From contig JABXHM010000014.1 of the NCBI GenBank assembly GCA_013373625.1, forward strand, positions 1-64,000: a stretch of 64,000 bases of DNA, read 5' to 3'. Source of the stretch: Alteromonadaceae bacterium. GTDB taxonomy: Bacteria > Pseudomonadota > Gammaproteobacteria > Enterobacterales > Alteromonadaceae. Each line of letters begins with the position of its first letter. Position 1 is the stretch's first letter. The position numbers and the translations under genes were made by a program. The notes below the pieces were generated by a model, which had not been told where the DNA came from, did not search any database, and was given only the letters and a program-made list of their open reading frames with translations. This document shows, in pieces, positions 27,052-35,570 of this stretch.

Positions 27052-27085
27052 AAGGCTCACCCACCGTGGTGAGCCTTCTTTATTT
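27052..27085 (+). terminator. Intrinsic terminator after the symporter
   Basis: AAGGCTCACC and GGTGAGCCTT form a perfect 10-bp stem with a 6-base loop, followed by CTTTATTTA, 24 bases after the symporter stop. Confidence 0.85.
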
Positions 27086-27158
27086 ATAGCGCTGCGCTGT
27101 GTTACATAATAGTGAAGCGCTATATGTATTGAGAAAACAATACCTTCAGGGGTAAGCC

Positions 27159-28991
27159 ATGAGTACAACGCCACAACAAGTGATGGATTTTTTAAAAACC
27201 TCAGCGCCGTTTGACCAGCTCGACGATGACTTATTGGGTGATCTGGCCAAACAAGCGCGATTACTTTATTTGGCGAAAGAGAATCAGCAAGAATTGCTGG
27301 CTGAAAACAAAGGCAGATTGTTTTTGATCCACAGCGGACAGTTTTCGGTCACTGATTCCAATGCACCTGAGCGTCATTTAAGTGAAGGCGATTACTTCGG
27401 CTTCCACAGTGCCATCGATGGCGTAGAGTATCCGCTTAAGGTTAGTACCGACAGTCCTGGGTTAGTGTACAGCTTTAGTGACGCGGCCTTTAAAAAGTTG
27501 TTGGTGCAACCCGATATAGCCAATTTTTTTCAAAACACGAAAACAGAGGTGCTGCAAAATCAGGCGGTGCTGGATTCTAATTCCATGTGGCTGTACAAAG
27601 CCTTGTCGGAAGTGATTGAGCGCCAACCGGTTAAAGTTGATGTATCCTTTTCGGTTCAGCAGGCAGCTGAGAAAATGTCACAAAGTAATGTGTCGTCTTT
27701 GTTGGTTACTCAACACGATAAGCTCGCGGGCATAGTGACTGACCGCGATCTGCGCAATCGCGTCGTAGCCACTGGCCTGGATATGACCCTGCCGGTCAGT
27801 GCCATCATGACTGAAAAACCGGCCATGATTATACAAAATCGAACCATGTTCGATGCCATGGCCTTAATGACGGAGCGCAACATCCATCACCTGCCGGTCA
27901 TTGACCGTTCAACGCGGGAGCCTGTAGGGATGTTAACAGCTTCAGACATTGTCAGGCACCAAAAAGGCAACGTGTTATATGTAATTGGTGAACTCTCAAA
28001 AGCCGAAAACCTGTATGAACTCACCAGGCTGTCGTGGCAAATGCCTCATTATTTAGCGACTCATGCAAAGCGCCTCGGTGATTTTGATATTGCTGGCAAG
28101 GTGCTGGCGCAGGCGACTGACATTATGACTCGCAAGCTGATTGGTTTTTACCAGCAGCAACATGGCCGGGCACCTATGAACTTTGCCTGGATTGTGTATG
28201 GTTCGCAGGCGCGTGAAGATCAAACCATGGGGTCTGATCAAGACAATGGCCTGTTAATGGAACATGAGCCTGACAACATGCAGGCAGAATACTTTGCCGG
28301 TATGGCAGAGTACGTTTGTAATGGTTTGGGCAAGTGCGGTATTAAATTGTGTCCGGGGAATATTATGGCCAGCAACGCCGGTTTACGCTTGTCGTTGGAA
28401 GCGGCCATTGCTGAGGCACAACAGTGGGTAAAACAGCCTACCAGCAAAGCAATCATGCATTTCAATATTTTTCTCGATGCCCGTGCCGCAGCCGGTGACG
28501 CAGAGTTGTTCAAGAAATTGCAAAAAGCCCGAGCGCCGCTGTTGCAACAAAAAATGTTTTTGGCTGCTTTGGCGCGGCAGGCCAATGAGACATCCGTGCC
28601 GTTGACCATGTTCCAAAAATTCAGTTATGAGAAAGGCCGCAAGGTAAAAGATACGATAGATCTTAAGACTCGTGCCATAGCCATTATTAACAACCTTGTC
28701 CGGCTTTATGCGCTGGCCAATGGATTAACTATGCCCGCGACACTGGGACGCATAGCCAGTTTGCCGGCCGGCGCAGGATTGTCGAGTCGAGACGCTGACA
28801 ATATTCGTGATATTTGGCTGTTCCTTAACCGCTTGCGCTGGCGTCATCAGCTGCAAAATAAAGTGACTGATAACTGTGTCTCTGTCAGTGATTTGTCGTC
28901 GATAGAAAAACACCAGTTAAAAGCTGCTTTTAAAGCCATCGACCGAGCGCAGCAGGCCGCCGTTATGAAGTTTTCCGGTGGTGTTTCATAG
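27159..28991 (+). CDS. cNMP-CBS-DUF294 putative nucleotidyltransferase
   Basis: 610 residues. Domains in order: cyclic-nucleotide-binding-like fold at about 12-125, a CBS pair at about 155-275 (GIVTDRDLRNRVVATG, DAMALMTERNIHHLPVID), a DUF294 nucleotidyltransferase domain with YGSQAREDQTMGSDQDNGLL (the GS and DxD catalytic motif) near 345, and a helical DUF294 C-terminal domain. It resembles a GlnD-like signal-transduction nucleotidyltransferase with a metabolite-sensing part; the target protein is unknown. In related bacteria it is a standard neighbour of crbS and the symporter, suggesting a role in carbon-state signalling. Confidence 0.9.
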   Translation: MSTTPQQVMDFLKTSAPFDQLDDDLLGDLAKQARLLYLAKENQQELLAENKGRLFLIHSGQFSVTDSNAPERHLSEGDYFGFHSAIDGVEYPLKVSTDSPGLVYSFSDAAFKKLLVQPDIANFFQNTKTEVLQNQAVLDSNSMWLYKALSEVIERQPVKVDVSFSVQQAAEKMSQSNVSSLLVTQHDKLAGIVTDRDLRNRVVATGLDMTLPVSAIMTEKPAMIIQNRTMFDAMALMTERNIHHLPVIDRSTREPVGMLTASDIVRHQKGNVLYVIGELSKAENLYELTRLSWQMPHYLATHAKRLGDFDIAGKVLAQATDIMTRKLIGFYQQQHGRAPMNFAWIVYGSQAREDQTMGSDQDNGLLMEHEPDNMQAEYFAGMAEYVCNGLGKCGIKLCPGNIMASNAGLRLSLEAAIAEAQQWVKQPTSKAIMHFNIFLDARAAAGDAELFKKLQKARAPLLQQKMFLAALARQANETSVPLTMFQKFSYEKGRKVKDTIDLKTRAIAIINNLVRLYALANGLTMPATLGRIASLPAGAGLSSRDADNIRDIWLFLNRLRWRHQLQNKVTDNCVSVSDLSSIEKHQLKAAFKAIDRAQQAAVMKFSGGVS

Positions 28992-28992
28992 C

Positions 28993-29697
28993 ATGTCGGT
29001 GCAACACAACACAAGCTTATGGCAACGTATCCGGCAGTGGTTTAGTAGTAAAATTCCGTTACCGCCGTCACGTAAGGAGCAGTTACTCGCCGATGTGCCG
29101 CTGCTGGCTGTTGACCTGGAGCTGACTTCGCTGGATCCGCACAAGGCGAAAATAACCTCCATTGGCTGGGTAGAGGGCAAGGCGGGTAGCATCGAACTGA
29201 GCCAGTGCTTTTACTCTGTTATCCGCGCATCGGGTGATTTAGCCCAGAGCCCGGTTATTCATGGTTTAACCGCCGAAGAACTCGCCCAAGGGCGGCATAT
29301 CAATGAAGTACTGGCAGAGCTCGCCGAGTTCGCTAAAACCCATATTTGGGTATTTCACAATGCCGCGCTGGATACCGCGGTGCTCAGTAAGGTAATGGCG
29401 GCTAACGATATTTTTCTGCCCAACATAGTGACCCTCGATACGTTAAAACTGGCCGTTCATCAATTACACAAGCAGCACGAAGTTTTGCCACCAAACAGTG
29501 CAACCCTCACGGTGTGCCGACAGCGACTTAATTTACCCCTGGCACCCGCACACAATGCTCTTGATGACGCCGTGGCGACATTGCAACTGTGGTTTGCGCA
29601 GTACTATGCGCTCGATCCTAAAGGCCAGATGAGTTTACAAGACCTCGCTCACACCCAGGCTATAGTCTGCATGAATTTAGGAAAAACTTCGCAATAA
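28993..29697 (+). CDS. DnaQ-like DEDDh 3'-5' exonuclease
   Basis: 234 residues. The exonuclease motifs are visible: VDLELTSLD (Asp and Glu of ExoI), IWVFHNAALDTAVL (ExoII Asp) and APAHNALDDAVAT (ExoIII His and Asp), the DEDDh pattern of the DNA polymerase III epsilon family. Start taken at 28993, just after the upstream stop at 28991; an ATG at 28978 is in frame but overlaps it. It lies next to the DUF294 gene as in other CrbS loci; the reason for the association is unknown. The tRNA promoter lies directly behind it. Confidence 0.88.
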   Translation: MSVQHNTSLWQRIRQWFSSKIPLPPSRKEQLLADVPLLAVDLELTSLDPHKAKITSIGWVEGKAGSIELSQCFYSVIRASGDLAQSPVIHGLTAEELAQGRHINEVLAELAEFAKTHIWVFHNAALDTAVLSKVMAANDIFLPNIVTLDTLKLAVHQLHKQHEVLPPNSATLTVCRQRLNLPLAPAHNALDDAVATLQLWFAQYYALDPKGQMSLQDLAHTQAIVCMNLGKTSQ

Positions 29698-29700
29698 GGA

Positions 29701-29729
29701 TTGACAAAAAAAGTCCAAGAGCGTATCTT
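29701..29729 (+). promoter_or_regulatory. Sigma-70 promoter of tRNA-Leu
   Basis: A consensus -35 box TTGACA (29701-29706) and a TATCTT -10 box (29724-29729) are separated by 17 bases, 35 bases before the tRNA 5' end. Confidence 0.75.
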
Positions 29730-29763
29730 CACGCCCGCGTTGAGCAAGCAGCTAAACGCGTAT

Positions 29764-29850
29764 GCCCAGGTGGTGAAATTGGTAGACACGCTAGCTTCAG
29801 GTGCTAGTGACCTAACGGTCGTGGCGGTTCAAGTCCGCCTCTGGGCACCA
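29764..29850 (+). tRNA. tRNA-Leu (anticodon CAG)
   Basis: 87 bases including encoded CCA. The acceptor arms GCCCAGG / CTGGGC pair, the anticodon stem CTAGC / GCTAG closes the loop TTCAGGT with anticodon CAG, a class II variable arm TGACCTAACGGTCG is present, and the T arm is GGCGGTTCAAGTCCGCC. Its 3' end is the integration site of the element that follows. Confidence 0.95.
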
Positions 29851-29851
29851 T
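29835..29851 (+). repeat. attL of the tRNA-Leu integrative element
   Basis: CCGCCTCTGGGCACCAT, the 3' end of the tRNA plus one base, is repeated exactly at 39008-39024. The integrase gene starts 176 bases downstream. A tRNA 3' end with an exact distal direct repeat is the hallmark of tyrosine-integrase insertion. Confidence 0.9.
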
Positions 29852-29974
29852 TCCTTTGTCTCTCGACATCCAAATAAAAAAAGTTTCGCTCAAAAATAAA
29901 CCAAAAATCAAATATTTAGTATATTTCTTAGTCTGTTATGGTCTGAGGGTATCTTGCTATATCCAAATATTTTA

Positions 29975-30021
29975 GTAACACTGAATGTAACACGGGCATA
30001 AATACGCACGGAGCGTGTTAC
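29975..30021 (+). promoter_or_regulatory. Arm-type sites next to attL (GTAACAC repeats)
   Basis: GTAACAC occurs at 29975-29981 and 29987-29993, start to start 12 bases, with an inverted copy GTGTTAC at 30015-30021 just before the integrase ATG. The same pair with the same spacing lies near attR at 38928-38946. This is the expected layout of integrase arm-binding or excisionase sites, and the inverted copy could also regulate int. Confidence 0.65.
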
Positions 30022-30026
30022 ATTAA

Positions 30027-31271
30027 ATGGCTAGAACTACCAAATCACTTAACCCTACCCAGGTCGAAAAAGCGAAGCCAAAAGACAAGGAATATAGCCT
30101 TGCAGATGGTCGCGGCCTGCTGATTAGAATCAAGCCTAATGGCGTTAAAAAGTGGGTATTCAATTACCCTAAGCCATTCACTAAAAAGCGCTCCAATCTC
30201 ACTGTGGGAACATACCCTGATGTTTCTCTGGCAAGAGCTAGGGAGCTAAGTGAAGGCTACCGAGCATTGCTTGCTCAGGATATTGATCCGCATGAGCACA
30301 GAGAAGAAACCCACCAGAAGAAATCCGAAGCAATAAATACCACATTTGAATTGGTTGCACGGCAATGGATGGAAATACACGCGACCAAGGTGTCAGCCGG
30401 AACACTTGCCAATATTACCCGCTACTTTGAGAAAGACGTTTTCCCGCTGGTGGGTAAGCTACCAATCGAACAGCTAACCGCGCCCAAAGCTATAAAGGTT
30501 ATTAATAAGATTGTGGGGCGTAACAGCCATGAGATAGCGCGTAAGGTCGCCAGGCGAATGAATAGCGTTATGACGTTTGCTGTTAATGCTGGAATTGTTC
30601 ACCACAATCCATTAGCCGGCATCAGAGAGTTGATACCGGCCACCAGGGTAAAGCATCAACCATCATTGCCACCAGAACAGCTACCAAGGCTTATGAAAGC
30701 GATCCGGTTTTCATCCGCGAAGATTGCCACACGCTGTCTGATTGAATTTCAATTACATACAATGGTACGCCCTGGTGAAGCCGCCGAAGCTGAATGGTCA
30801 GAGATTGATGAAGAAAAAGGCGTATGGACTATACCAGCCAAGCGAATGAAGATGGAACGGGATCACATTGTGCCATTAACCCCACAAGTGCTCGACATAC
30901 TGGAGACAATGAAGCCGCTAAGCGCCCACCGTAAATTCGTTTTCCCATCAAACATCGATCCCAAAAAGCCAGCCAACCGGCAAACAGCGAATAAGGCGTT
31001 ACGTGATATGGGCTTTACTGGCCAGCAAACAGCGCACGGTTTGCGCTCATTGGCCAGTACCACGTTAAACGAACAGGCTTTTGATCATGATGTAATTGAA
31101 GCGACACTTGCACACGTAGACGAGAACGAAGTGAGATCAGCATATAACCGTGCCCAGTACCTTGAGCGGCGCAAAGTAATGATGGGCTGGTGGTCTACTC
31201 ATATTGAGAATGCGTTAGCTGGCAAGGAAACAGAATCCACCAGCAATGTGTTAGAAATGAAGAAAGCGTAA
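30027..31271 (+). CDS. int: P4-type tyrosine integrase
   Basis: 414 residues. The N-terminal DUF4102 arm-binding domain is clear (YSLADGRGLLIRIKPNGVKK, LTVGTYPDVSLARARE), followed by the SAM-like core-binding domain at about 105-190 and the catalytic domain. Catalytic residues visible are Arg in HTMVRPGEAAEAEW, His and Arg in AHGLRSLAS, His in LAHVDENEVR, and the nucleophile Tyr in the C-terminal AYNRAQYLERRKVM segment. It inserts the element at the tRNA-Leu 3' end. The start lies directly behind the inverted GTGTTAC site. Confidence 0.95.
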   Translation: MARTTKSLNPTQVEKAKPKDKEYSLADGRGLLIRIKPNGVKKWVFNYPKPFTKKRSNLTVGTYPDVSLARARELSEGYRALLAQDIDPHEHREETHQKKSEAINTTFELVARQWMEIHATKVSAGTLANITRYFEKDVFPLVGKLPIEQLTAPKAIKVINKIVGRNSHEIARKVARRMNSVMTFAVNAGIVHHNPLAGIRELIPATRVKHQPSLPPEQLPRLMKAIRFSSAKIATRCLIEFQLHTMVRPGEAAEAEWSEIDEEKGVWTIPAKRMKMERDHIVPLTPQVLDILETMKPLSAHRKFVFPSNIDPKKPANRQTANKALRDMGFTGQQTAHGLRSLASTTLNEQAFDHDVIEATLAHVDENEVRSAYNRAQYLERRKVMMGWWSTHIENALAGKETESTSNVLEMKKA

Positions 31272-31361
31272 AGCGTTTACCAAGCCTAGGATAGCTCCCG
31301 AAAAGCCGAAACCCTATCGGCCTGGCTTGGTAATTATCAAAGGGATATCCTGAGGGTGGAT

Positions 31362-32678
31362 ATGCAAAGAATAGTTGATGAAGTTGTAGAAATTCCACTG
31401 AGCGTTTGTGAGACTCTGATTGAAAACTTTGAACTAGAAATTTATGAGTTGGATTTTATTTCACCAACTGATCTGGCCAAAGAATTAGCTATCGATAAAA
31501 AGGAAATTAAAGATAGTATCTTCAAAGCGTTTCGCGATCAGATGTCAAAAGATGATTTCGACCCCTTTGATAAAGCTGGCGAAAATATCGAAAAGAGAAA
31601 GGAGTTAGTTAAGGAAAAAATCAAAGATAAAAAAGAATTGCTAACCGTTGATCTTGAATACTTTTTAACTCTATTGGTGGTTGATCTTTCAAAAAAAGAA
31701 CGTTTGACCTATCTCAACTACACTCCGTTTACACGAACCTTTACTCAAGCAGTATGCGAAGAAATAAAACCCCTTCAATTTTCAAATGAAGTCTGGCAAA
31801 AAATAACGAGGTTATTTACTTATTCTTTGGGTTTTTGGGGAAGAATGATATGCCTGAGCTATTGGGCTGACGATGAAGTTGCAGAAAAAACAGCCTATTA
31901 TCTGTTTGAACCTGATGAAGAAAGTGAAAAAGAGAAAGAGCTTCCTTTAGATAACCGCCTTTGGTTTTCGCTCAATAATGTTGTTCAGAGATTGCGGCCA
32001 TTAGGCTTCACAAAGGAAGATATATATTATTTGTGTAGTAATGGCGAGATTGAATGTTGTGTAGACATTGCTTCTTTAGATAGGCCTGTAAGATGTTTTG
32101 AACCAAATACTTACTATCAGGACAAGGTAACTTCACTAGTCAAATTCGAACGAAGCTTTCCATATCAAATAGAAGATAGGCGAGTAATACAGAGTTTAGG
32201 CTTAAGATATGCCATGATCTCTAACGATGTTCCTCTAGGTCGTTTCTTAGCTATAGACGACACTTCGGTTAGTAAAATTTTGTATCAAGGTTACTGTAAA
32301 GATTGGTATGCCGGTATAAACGGTTTTGAAGCTATTTTTGGAGATACTTCGGCAGAATATAATAATGGAGTTGAAAGTTTAGAGACCATCAAATTATCCG
32401 CAGATCACTTAATAGTCACCGCTAAAGAAATGAAGCGGCTGGAATTTAAGTATTCAGAAAATAAGGGGGATTCGGCCTCTGATGGACTTACTAAAGGGGC
32501 TTGGAGAATGATCGGGGTGCTTTTTGACTTACTTAAAGATACAAGTATTTATACATCTGATAATGATATCAAAGCAGCAATACTTGCCATAGCTGAACAG
32601 AAGAAGTTGAAAGGTGTAAGTCAGCGAAACTTAGATACTTTCTTTAAGAAAGCTAATGAAACGATGAAGGATCGATAG
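31362..32678 (+). CDS. Unknown 438-residue protein of the integrative element
   Basis: I do not recognise a family. The protein is soluble, charged and AT-rich in codon use compared with the host genes. Residues 60-110 are rich in Lys, Glu and Asp and probably helical. A middle part has aromatic-rich segments (YTPFTRTF, YSLGFWGRMICLSYW). The C-terminal 70 residues (DGLTKGAWRMIGVLFDLL, VSQRNLDTFFKKANETM) look like a small helical domain, perhaps DNA- or partner-binding. The ATG at 31362 is chosen because TGAGG is spaced 6 bases before it; an upstream in-frame GTG at 31356 overlaps that site. Placed between int and the AlpA-like gene it is either accessory cargo or part of the element's core. 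Confidence 0.7.
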   Translation: MQRIVDEVVEIPLSVCETLIENFELEIYELDFISPTDLAKELAIDKKEIKDSIFKAFRDQMSKDDFDPFDKAGENIEKRKELVKEKIKDKKELLTVDLEYFLTLLVVDLSKKERLTYLNYTPFTRTFTQAVCEEIKPLQFSNEVWQKITRLFTYSLGFWGRMICLSYWADDEVAEKTAYYLFEPDEESEKEKELPLDNRLWFSLNNVVQRLRPLGFTKEDIYYLCSNGEIECCVDIASLDRPVRCFEPNTYYQDKVTSLVKFERSFPYQIEDRRVIQSLGLRYAMISNDVPLGRFLAIDDTSVSKILYQGYCKDWYAGINGFEAIFGDTSAEYNNGVESLETIKLSADHLIVTAKEMKRLEFKYSENKGDSASDGLTKGAWRMIGVLFDLLKDTSIYTSDNDIKAAILAIAEQKKLKGVSQRNLDTFFKKANETMKDR

Positions 32679-32752
32679 CACCGCAATTGCGATGTTTTAG
32701 CTGTACTTTTAAAAAATAATTGCTCCTGTACTCAGTCAAACAGGAGCAGACA

Positions 32753-33025
32753 ATGACAGATGTTACTATCCTCAGATTACCGGAAGTTTTACTGAAATCC
32801 GGTAGCAAGCGATCAACCCTTTGGCAGCACATTAAAGCAGGGCTTTTTGTACCACCGATCAAACTAGGTGGCCGCTCTTCTGGCTTCATCAAACATGAAG
32901 TTGACGCAATCATAGCCGCACATGCTGTAGGTATGGATGACAAGGAAGTAAAAGACCTGGTTGTAAAGCTGGTGGAGAAGCGCAAAGAATCGGCTTCAAA
33001 GCTACTTCAAGAGCTTGTGGCATAG
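32753..33025 (+). CDS. AlpA-family DNA-binding regulator
   Basis: 90 residues. The N-terminal part TILRLPEVLLKSGSKRSTLW, followed by QHIKAGLFVPPIKLGGRSSG and FIKHEVDAII, is the winged/MerR-like helix-turn-helix of AlpA proteins (phage P4 vis and E. coli AlpA), which activate excision of integrative elements. RBS AGGAG is spaced correctly before the ATG at 32753; a longer frame from 32720 lacks one. The C-terminal 25 residues form a charged helix. It probably controls int or excision through the GTAACAC sites (inferred). Confidence 0.85.
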   Translation: MTDVTILRLPEVLLKSGSKRSTLWQHIKAGLFVPPIKLGGRSSGFIKHEVDAIIAAHAVGMDDKEVKDLVVKLVEKRKESASKLLQELVA

Positions 33026-33037
33026 GGGGCAAATCAG

Positions 33038-33370
33038 ATGAAAGATGAAGCCACCCCAAAGGGCAGCAACACCAAATCAGACACCAATACACTAGCCCTC
33101 AACTCTGACTCAGGCAAGCTCAATTCAATGTTGTTGCGCTTTGCCCAGGGTAAGCGGTATCACAGGTTTAGCGCTGAAAGTGTAGGGGATCATTGCTTAC
33201 CCACCACAATAAGTGATCTCCAAAAGCGACACGGCATTTACTTTGACCGGTGTAGGGTTAAGGTTAAAAACCGTTTTGGTACGTTTACGCCGGTTTGCTT
33301 GTATTGGCTGAGCGGCAAATCCCTTTTGAAAGCACAGCATATTACCGGACTGGATAAGGGGGCGGCATGA
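33038..33370 (+). CDS. Winged-helix domain protein of the element
   Basis: 110 residues. The part from about residue 28 (LRFAQGKRYHRFSAESVGDH, then CLPTTISDLQKRHGIYF) follows the pattern of small winged-helix proteins common in prophages and islands. RBS GGGG lies before the ATG. Its TGA overlaps the ATG of the next gene by four bases (ATGA), so the two are coupled and probably work together. Confidence 0.65.
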   Translation: MKDEATPKGSNTKSDTNTLALNSDSGKLNSMLLRFAQGKRYHRFSAESVGDHCLPTTISDLQKRHGIYFDRCRVKVKNRFGTFTPVCLYWLSGKSLLKAQHITGLDKGAA

Positions 33371-34266
33371 GCGAGCGGCTAAAGTCGTTACTAAATCGAG
33401 GTTGTAGCATCGAAATTAGAAACGGTGCTTTAGCCGTTAACCACCCATCAGACAGTAAGTATGATGCTAATTGGCATCTGAAATTTTCCACGGTTCTAGT
33501 TGGTGATATAGCCCGGTTATTAAGGCTTAACATCTATCGGTATGAAGGGTACAAAGCTGGCCGCTTCAATGAAGGTAAATATCCTGGCGTTCGGGTGCGT
33601 TTTATTGACATAGGCTCTAGTGAAGAAGTGTATGCAATGTTTAACGCAAGACTTACCAGGTCTAGAAATGTAGGAAATAAAAGAAGTGGAGAACCATTGC
33701 CTGGCAACCGCTTTTCAATGAATAAGGGGTACGGACTTTATAAGCTCTGGTTAAAGCTGGGGTTGCCGCAACCCAGACGACCAAGTGAGCTTTACAAAAT
33801 GATGGGTAAGCTAAGCCAAATTATGATTACCGCAGACGCAGATCCGAACGGAAAGTTGAAAAACCAATCTATACGGTTAGCCAACGTTTCAACGCATGAA
33901 ATCACTGCTAATTTCAGCGACAAGCCGGTGGCAAGCTTGGGGCAAGGAAGTGGCAAGGTGTTGGCAAGCGCAAGTGGCAATAATGGGTGGCAAGAGCAAG
34001 TGGCAACAGATAGTGGCAAGCAATCGCCTGCAACCACCAGCAGTATAGGGTCAGAGCTTAATTTGAAGTGCGTGTCAAAACCAGTGCGTGTAGGCGCAAC
34101 TACGAAAGAAAAAACCACGTGTGATTACAACCACGAATTAAGTAATCAAGTAATGACGGATAAAGGCCCTGTTAACCCTACACATAAGAAGACACCGCAA
34201 GAACAAACTAATGATGAATGGTTTGCTGATTATGACAAAGCAGAAAATTTGAAATTCAGGGCCTAA
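33367..34266 (+). CDS. Unknown protein of the element, coupled to the winged-helix gene
   Basis: 299 residues. The N-terminal 180 are basic and partly beta (FSTVLVGDIARLLRLNIYRY, YPGVRVRFIDIG), and could bind nucleic acid. The C-terminal 120 are low complexity, rich in Ser, Thr, Gly, Lys and Asn, and probably disordered. I do not recognise a family. The ATGA overlap with the upstream winged-helix gene suggests one functional unit, perhaps in replication or regulation of the element. Confidence 0.65.
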   Translation: MSERLKSLLNRGCSIEIRNGALAVNHPSDSKYDANWHLKFSTVLVGDIARLLRLNIYRYEGYKAGRFNEGKYPGVRVRFIDIGSSEEVYAMFNARLTRSRNVGNKRSGEPLPGNRFSMNKGYGLYKLWLKLGLPQPRRPSELYKMMGKLSQIMITADADPNGKLKNQSIRLANVSTHEITANFSDKPVASLGQGSGKVLASASGNNGWQEQVATDSGKQSPATTSSIGSELNLKCVSKPVRVGATTKEKTTCDYNHELSNQVMTDKGPVNPTHKKTPQEQTNDEWFADYDKAENLKFRA

Positions 34267-34274
34267 CCAGGACA

Positions 34275-34309
34275 AGTCGAATCCGACTAAAAACAAGTCA
34301 AATATGACT
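34275..34309. repeat. Two AGTC-N6-GACT inverted repeats, 21 bases apart
   Basis: AGTC-GAATCC-GACT (34275-34288) and AGTC-AAATAT-GACT (34296-34309) start exactly two helical turns apart. They resemble paired operator sites behind the end of the preceding gene. Binding protein unknown. Confidence 0.45.
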
Positions 34310-34456
34310 AGTGATATTTAAGTTAGCCAAATAGGGATAACGAAACGTTAGACCCCGACATAGCAAAATAGTAAGAATTGGTAAGGCTGAACAAATCGTT
34401 CCCCCTTTTTTTAACTGAGTAGTCAAGTCAGGCAAACTGATTGGTTAACTTTGGTA

Positions 34457-34633
34457 TTAATTGGTTGGTCGCTTAAGTTTTTTAACACAGGCATCTTTCA
34501 CCCACTCTGAAAACGTTTCGCTGGTGGATTGCCGATCAGCTTCTATTTTGTCGAGCAATTCATCTTCAAAACGAATTTGTTTTCTAGTTGAACCGGAACG
34601 CTCGAAAGACTTTTTTTCTTGTTTATCTTGCAC
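34457..34633 (-). CDS. Small ribbon-helix-helix-like protein (DUF3950-like), GTG start
   Basis: 58 residues on the minus strand from a GTG at 34633 to a TAA at 34457-34459. The core RKQIRFEDELLDKIEADRQS then TFSEWVKDACVKKL has the pattern of short ribbon-helix-helix-like proteins (YlcI/YnfO type). It is the only minus-strand gene in the element. A 12-bp palindrome lies directly upstream of the start and a near-copy 28 bases further, which fits self-regulation and control of the divergent gene at 34717. A plus-strand frame over the same bases (34461-34679) is its shadow. Confidence 0.72.
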   Translation of the reverse strand: MQDKQEKKSFERSGSTRKQIRFEDELLDKIEADRQSTSETFSEWVKDACVKKLKRPTN

Positions 34634-34673
34634 TGGTACGTACCATTTTGATAGTTTAAGTTGGCACGTACCA
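34634..34673. promoter_or_regulatory. Repeated palindromic operator between divergent element genes
   Basis: TGGTACGTACCA (34634-34645) is a perfect 12-bp palindrome; TGGCACGTACCA (34662-34673) is a copy with one change, 28 bases away. They lie between the minus-strand RHH-like gene and the plus-strand gene at 34717. Confidence 0.6.
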
Positions 34674-34716
34674 GATTAAACGAATTGAACCTCTTAAACA
34701 ATTGGAGATGATTACT

Positions 34717-34950
34717 ATGGAATCAAAGGTAGCCACAACGCATCTAGATCACGAAGATAAGTTGTCTGCAAACCTGCAAAAAGCCAGCGGTATTGCAGCG
34801 CTAATAAACCTATCAGCAGTAGCTGATGATGACGTATTAGATCGGGAACTTGAATGGGCATCCTGGGCGTTAATGGATCTTCTAGCTGAAGCCCGAGAGG
34901 CCAATGAACAGTTAGGCAGAAGAACTAAACACTTGAGGGAGGTAGGTTAA
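34717..34950 (+). CDS. Small unknown helical protein of the element
   Basis: 77 residues, acidic, mainly helical (DDDVLDRELEWASWALMDLL then AEAREANEQLG). The ATG at 34717 follows GGAGATG with correct spacing; an ATG at 34702 lacks a site. No family recognised. The next gene starts 2 bases after its stop, so they are co-translated. Confidence 0.6.
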   Translation: MESKVATTHLDHEDKLSANLQKASGIAALINLSAVADDDVLDRELEWASWALMDLLAEAREANEQLGRRTKHLREVG

Positions 34951-34952
34951 TC

Positions 34953-35141
34953 ATGAAAACAATTTTTAATGACAACTTCACACGCGAACACGGGATCGAG
35001 CCAATCGAAGCAATTAACGACATGTTGTTTGATTATATCTTTGATGCTGGCAGGGTTGAATTAACACCATGCCAGTCAGCCGTTATAAGCGGGCTTCTCA
35101 CTAAAATTGGTGAAATATGCAATGAGCATAAGCCAATTTAA
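34953..35141 (+). CDS. Small unknown protein of the element
   Basis: 62 residues with no recognised family, partly helical (AINDMLFDYIFDAGRVELTP). RBS GAGGTAGG lies before the ATG and overlaps the end of the upstream gene, supporting a real gene in a small operon with 34717 and 35169. Confidence 0.55.
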   Translation: MKTIFNDNFTREHGIEPIEAINDMLFDYIFDAGRVELTPCQSAVISGLLTKIGEICNEHKPI

Positions 35142-35168
35142 GATTAAAACCTAGCAGGAGGCCTGACA

Positions 35169-35570
35169 GTGTCTAGTAATCGCGATTTAAGAAAGTGCCA
35201 AGTTAAGGCCCTGAAAGCGCATTACAGAGCGTGTCAGGCAATTTATAAAATTTGGGCGAACTCAAACTATGCTCATGGTGGACCAAAAACGCCGCCGTTC
35301 CCTGATATATGTCGAGGGATGAAATGCGGCGCTAAAACTCGCAGCGGCCACCCGTGCAAGAATGACGGTACAAGTTATAGCAACGGGCGCTGTAAGTTTC
35401 ACGGTGGAGCCAGTACAGGTCCAGTTACCAAGGAGGGTAAAAACAAATCAGCGGCAAACGGCTTTAAACGCAAAGCGAGAATGCCACCAGCTAATAAATC
35501 CCATGTGGTTACTGATAAAACCCGAGATAACAAAGCTCATGCTATGTTGAAAAATGTTGACTTTGAATAA
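35169..35570 (+). CDS. HGGxSTG-motif protein (phage-type, putative zinc binding)
   Basis: 133 residues from a GTG start preceded by AGGAGG. The centre has CRGMKCGAKTRSGHPCKND, then NGRCKFHGGASTGPVTKEGK: four cysteines and a His around the HGGxSTG motif found in many phage and island proteins. The arrangement suggests a zinc knuckle and nucleic-acid binding. The C-terminal third is very basic. Function not established. Confidence 0.7.
   Translation: MSSNRDLRKCQVKALKAHYRACQAIYKIWANSNYAHGGPKTPPFPDICRGMKCGAKTRSGHPCKNDGTSYSNGRCKFHGGASTGPVTKEGKNKSAANGFKRKARMPPANKSHVVTDKTRDNKAHAMLKNVDFE

Noticed and set aside
34461..34679. Plus-strand 72-codon frame in the element
   Set aside because: It is the shadow of the minus-strand RHH-like gene at 34457-34633, whose translation is far more protein-like.
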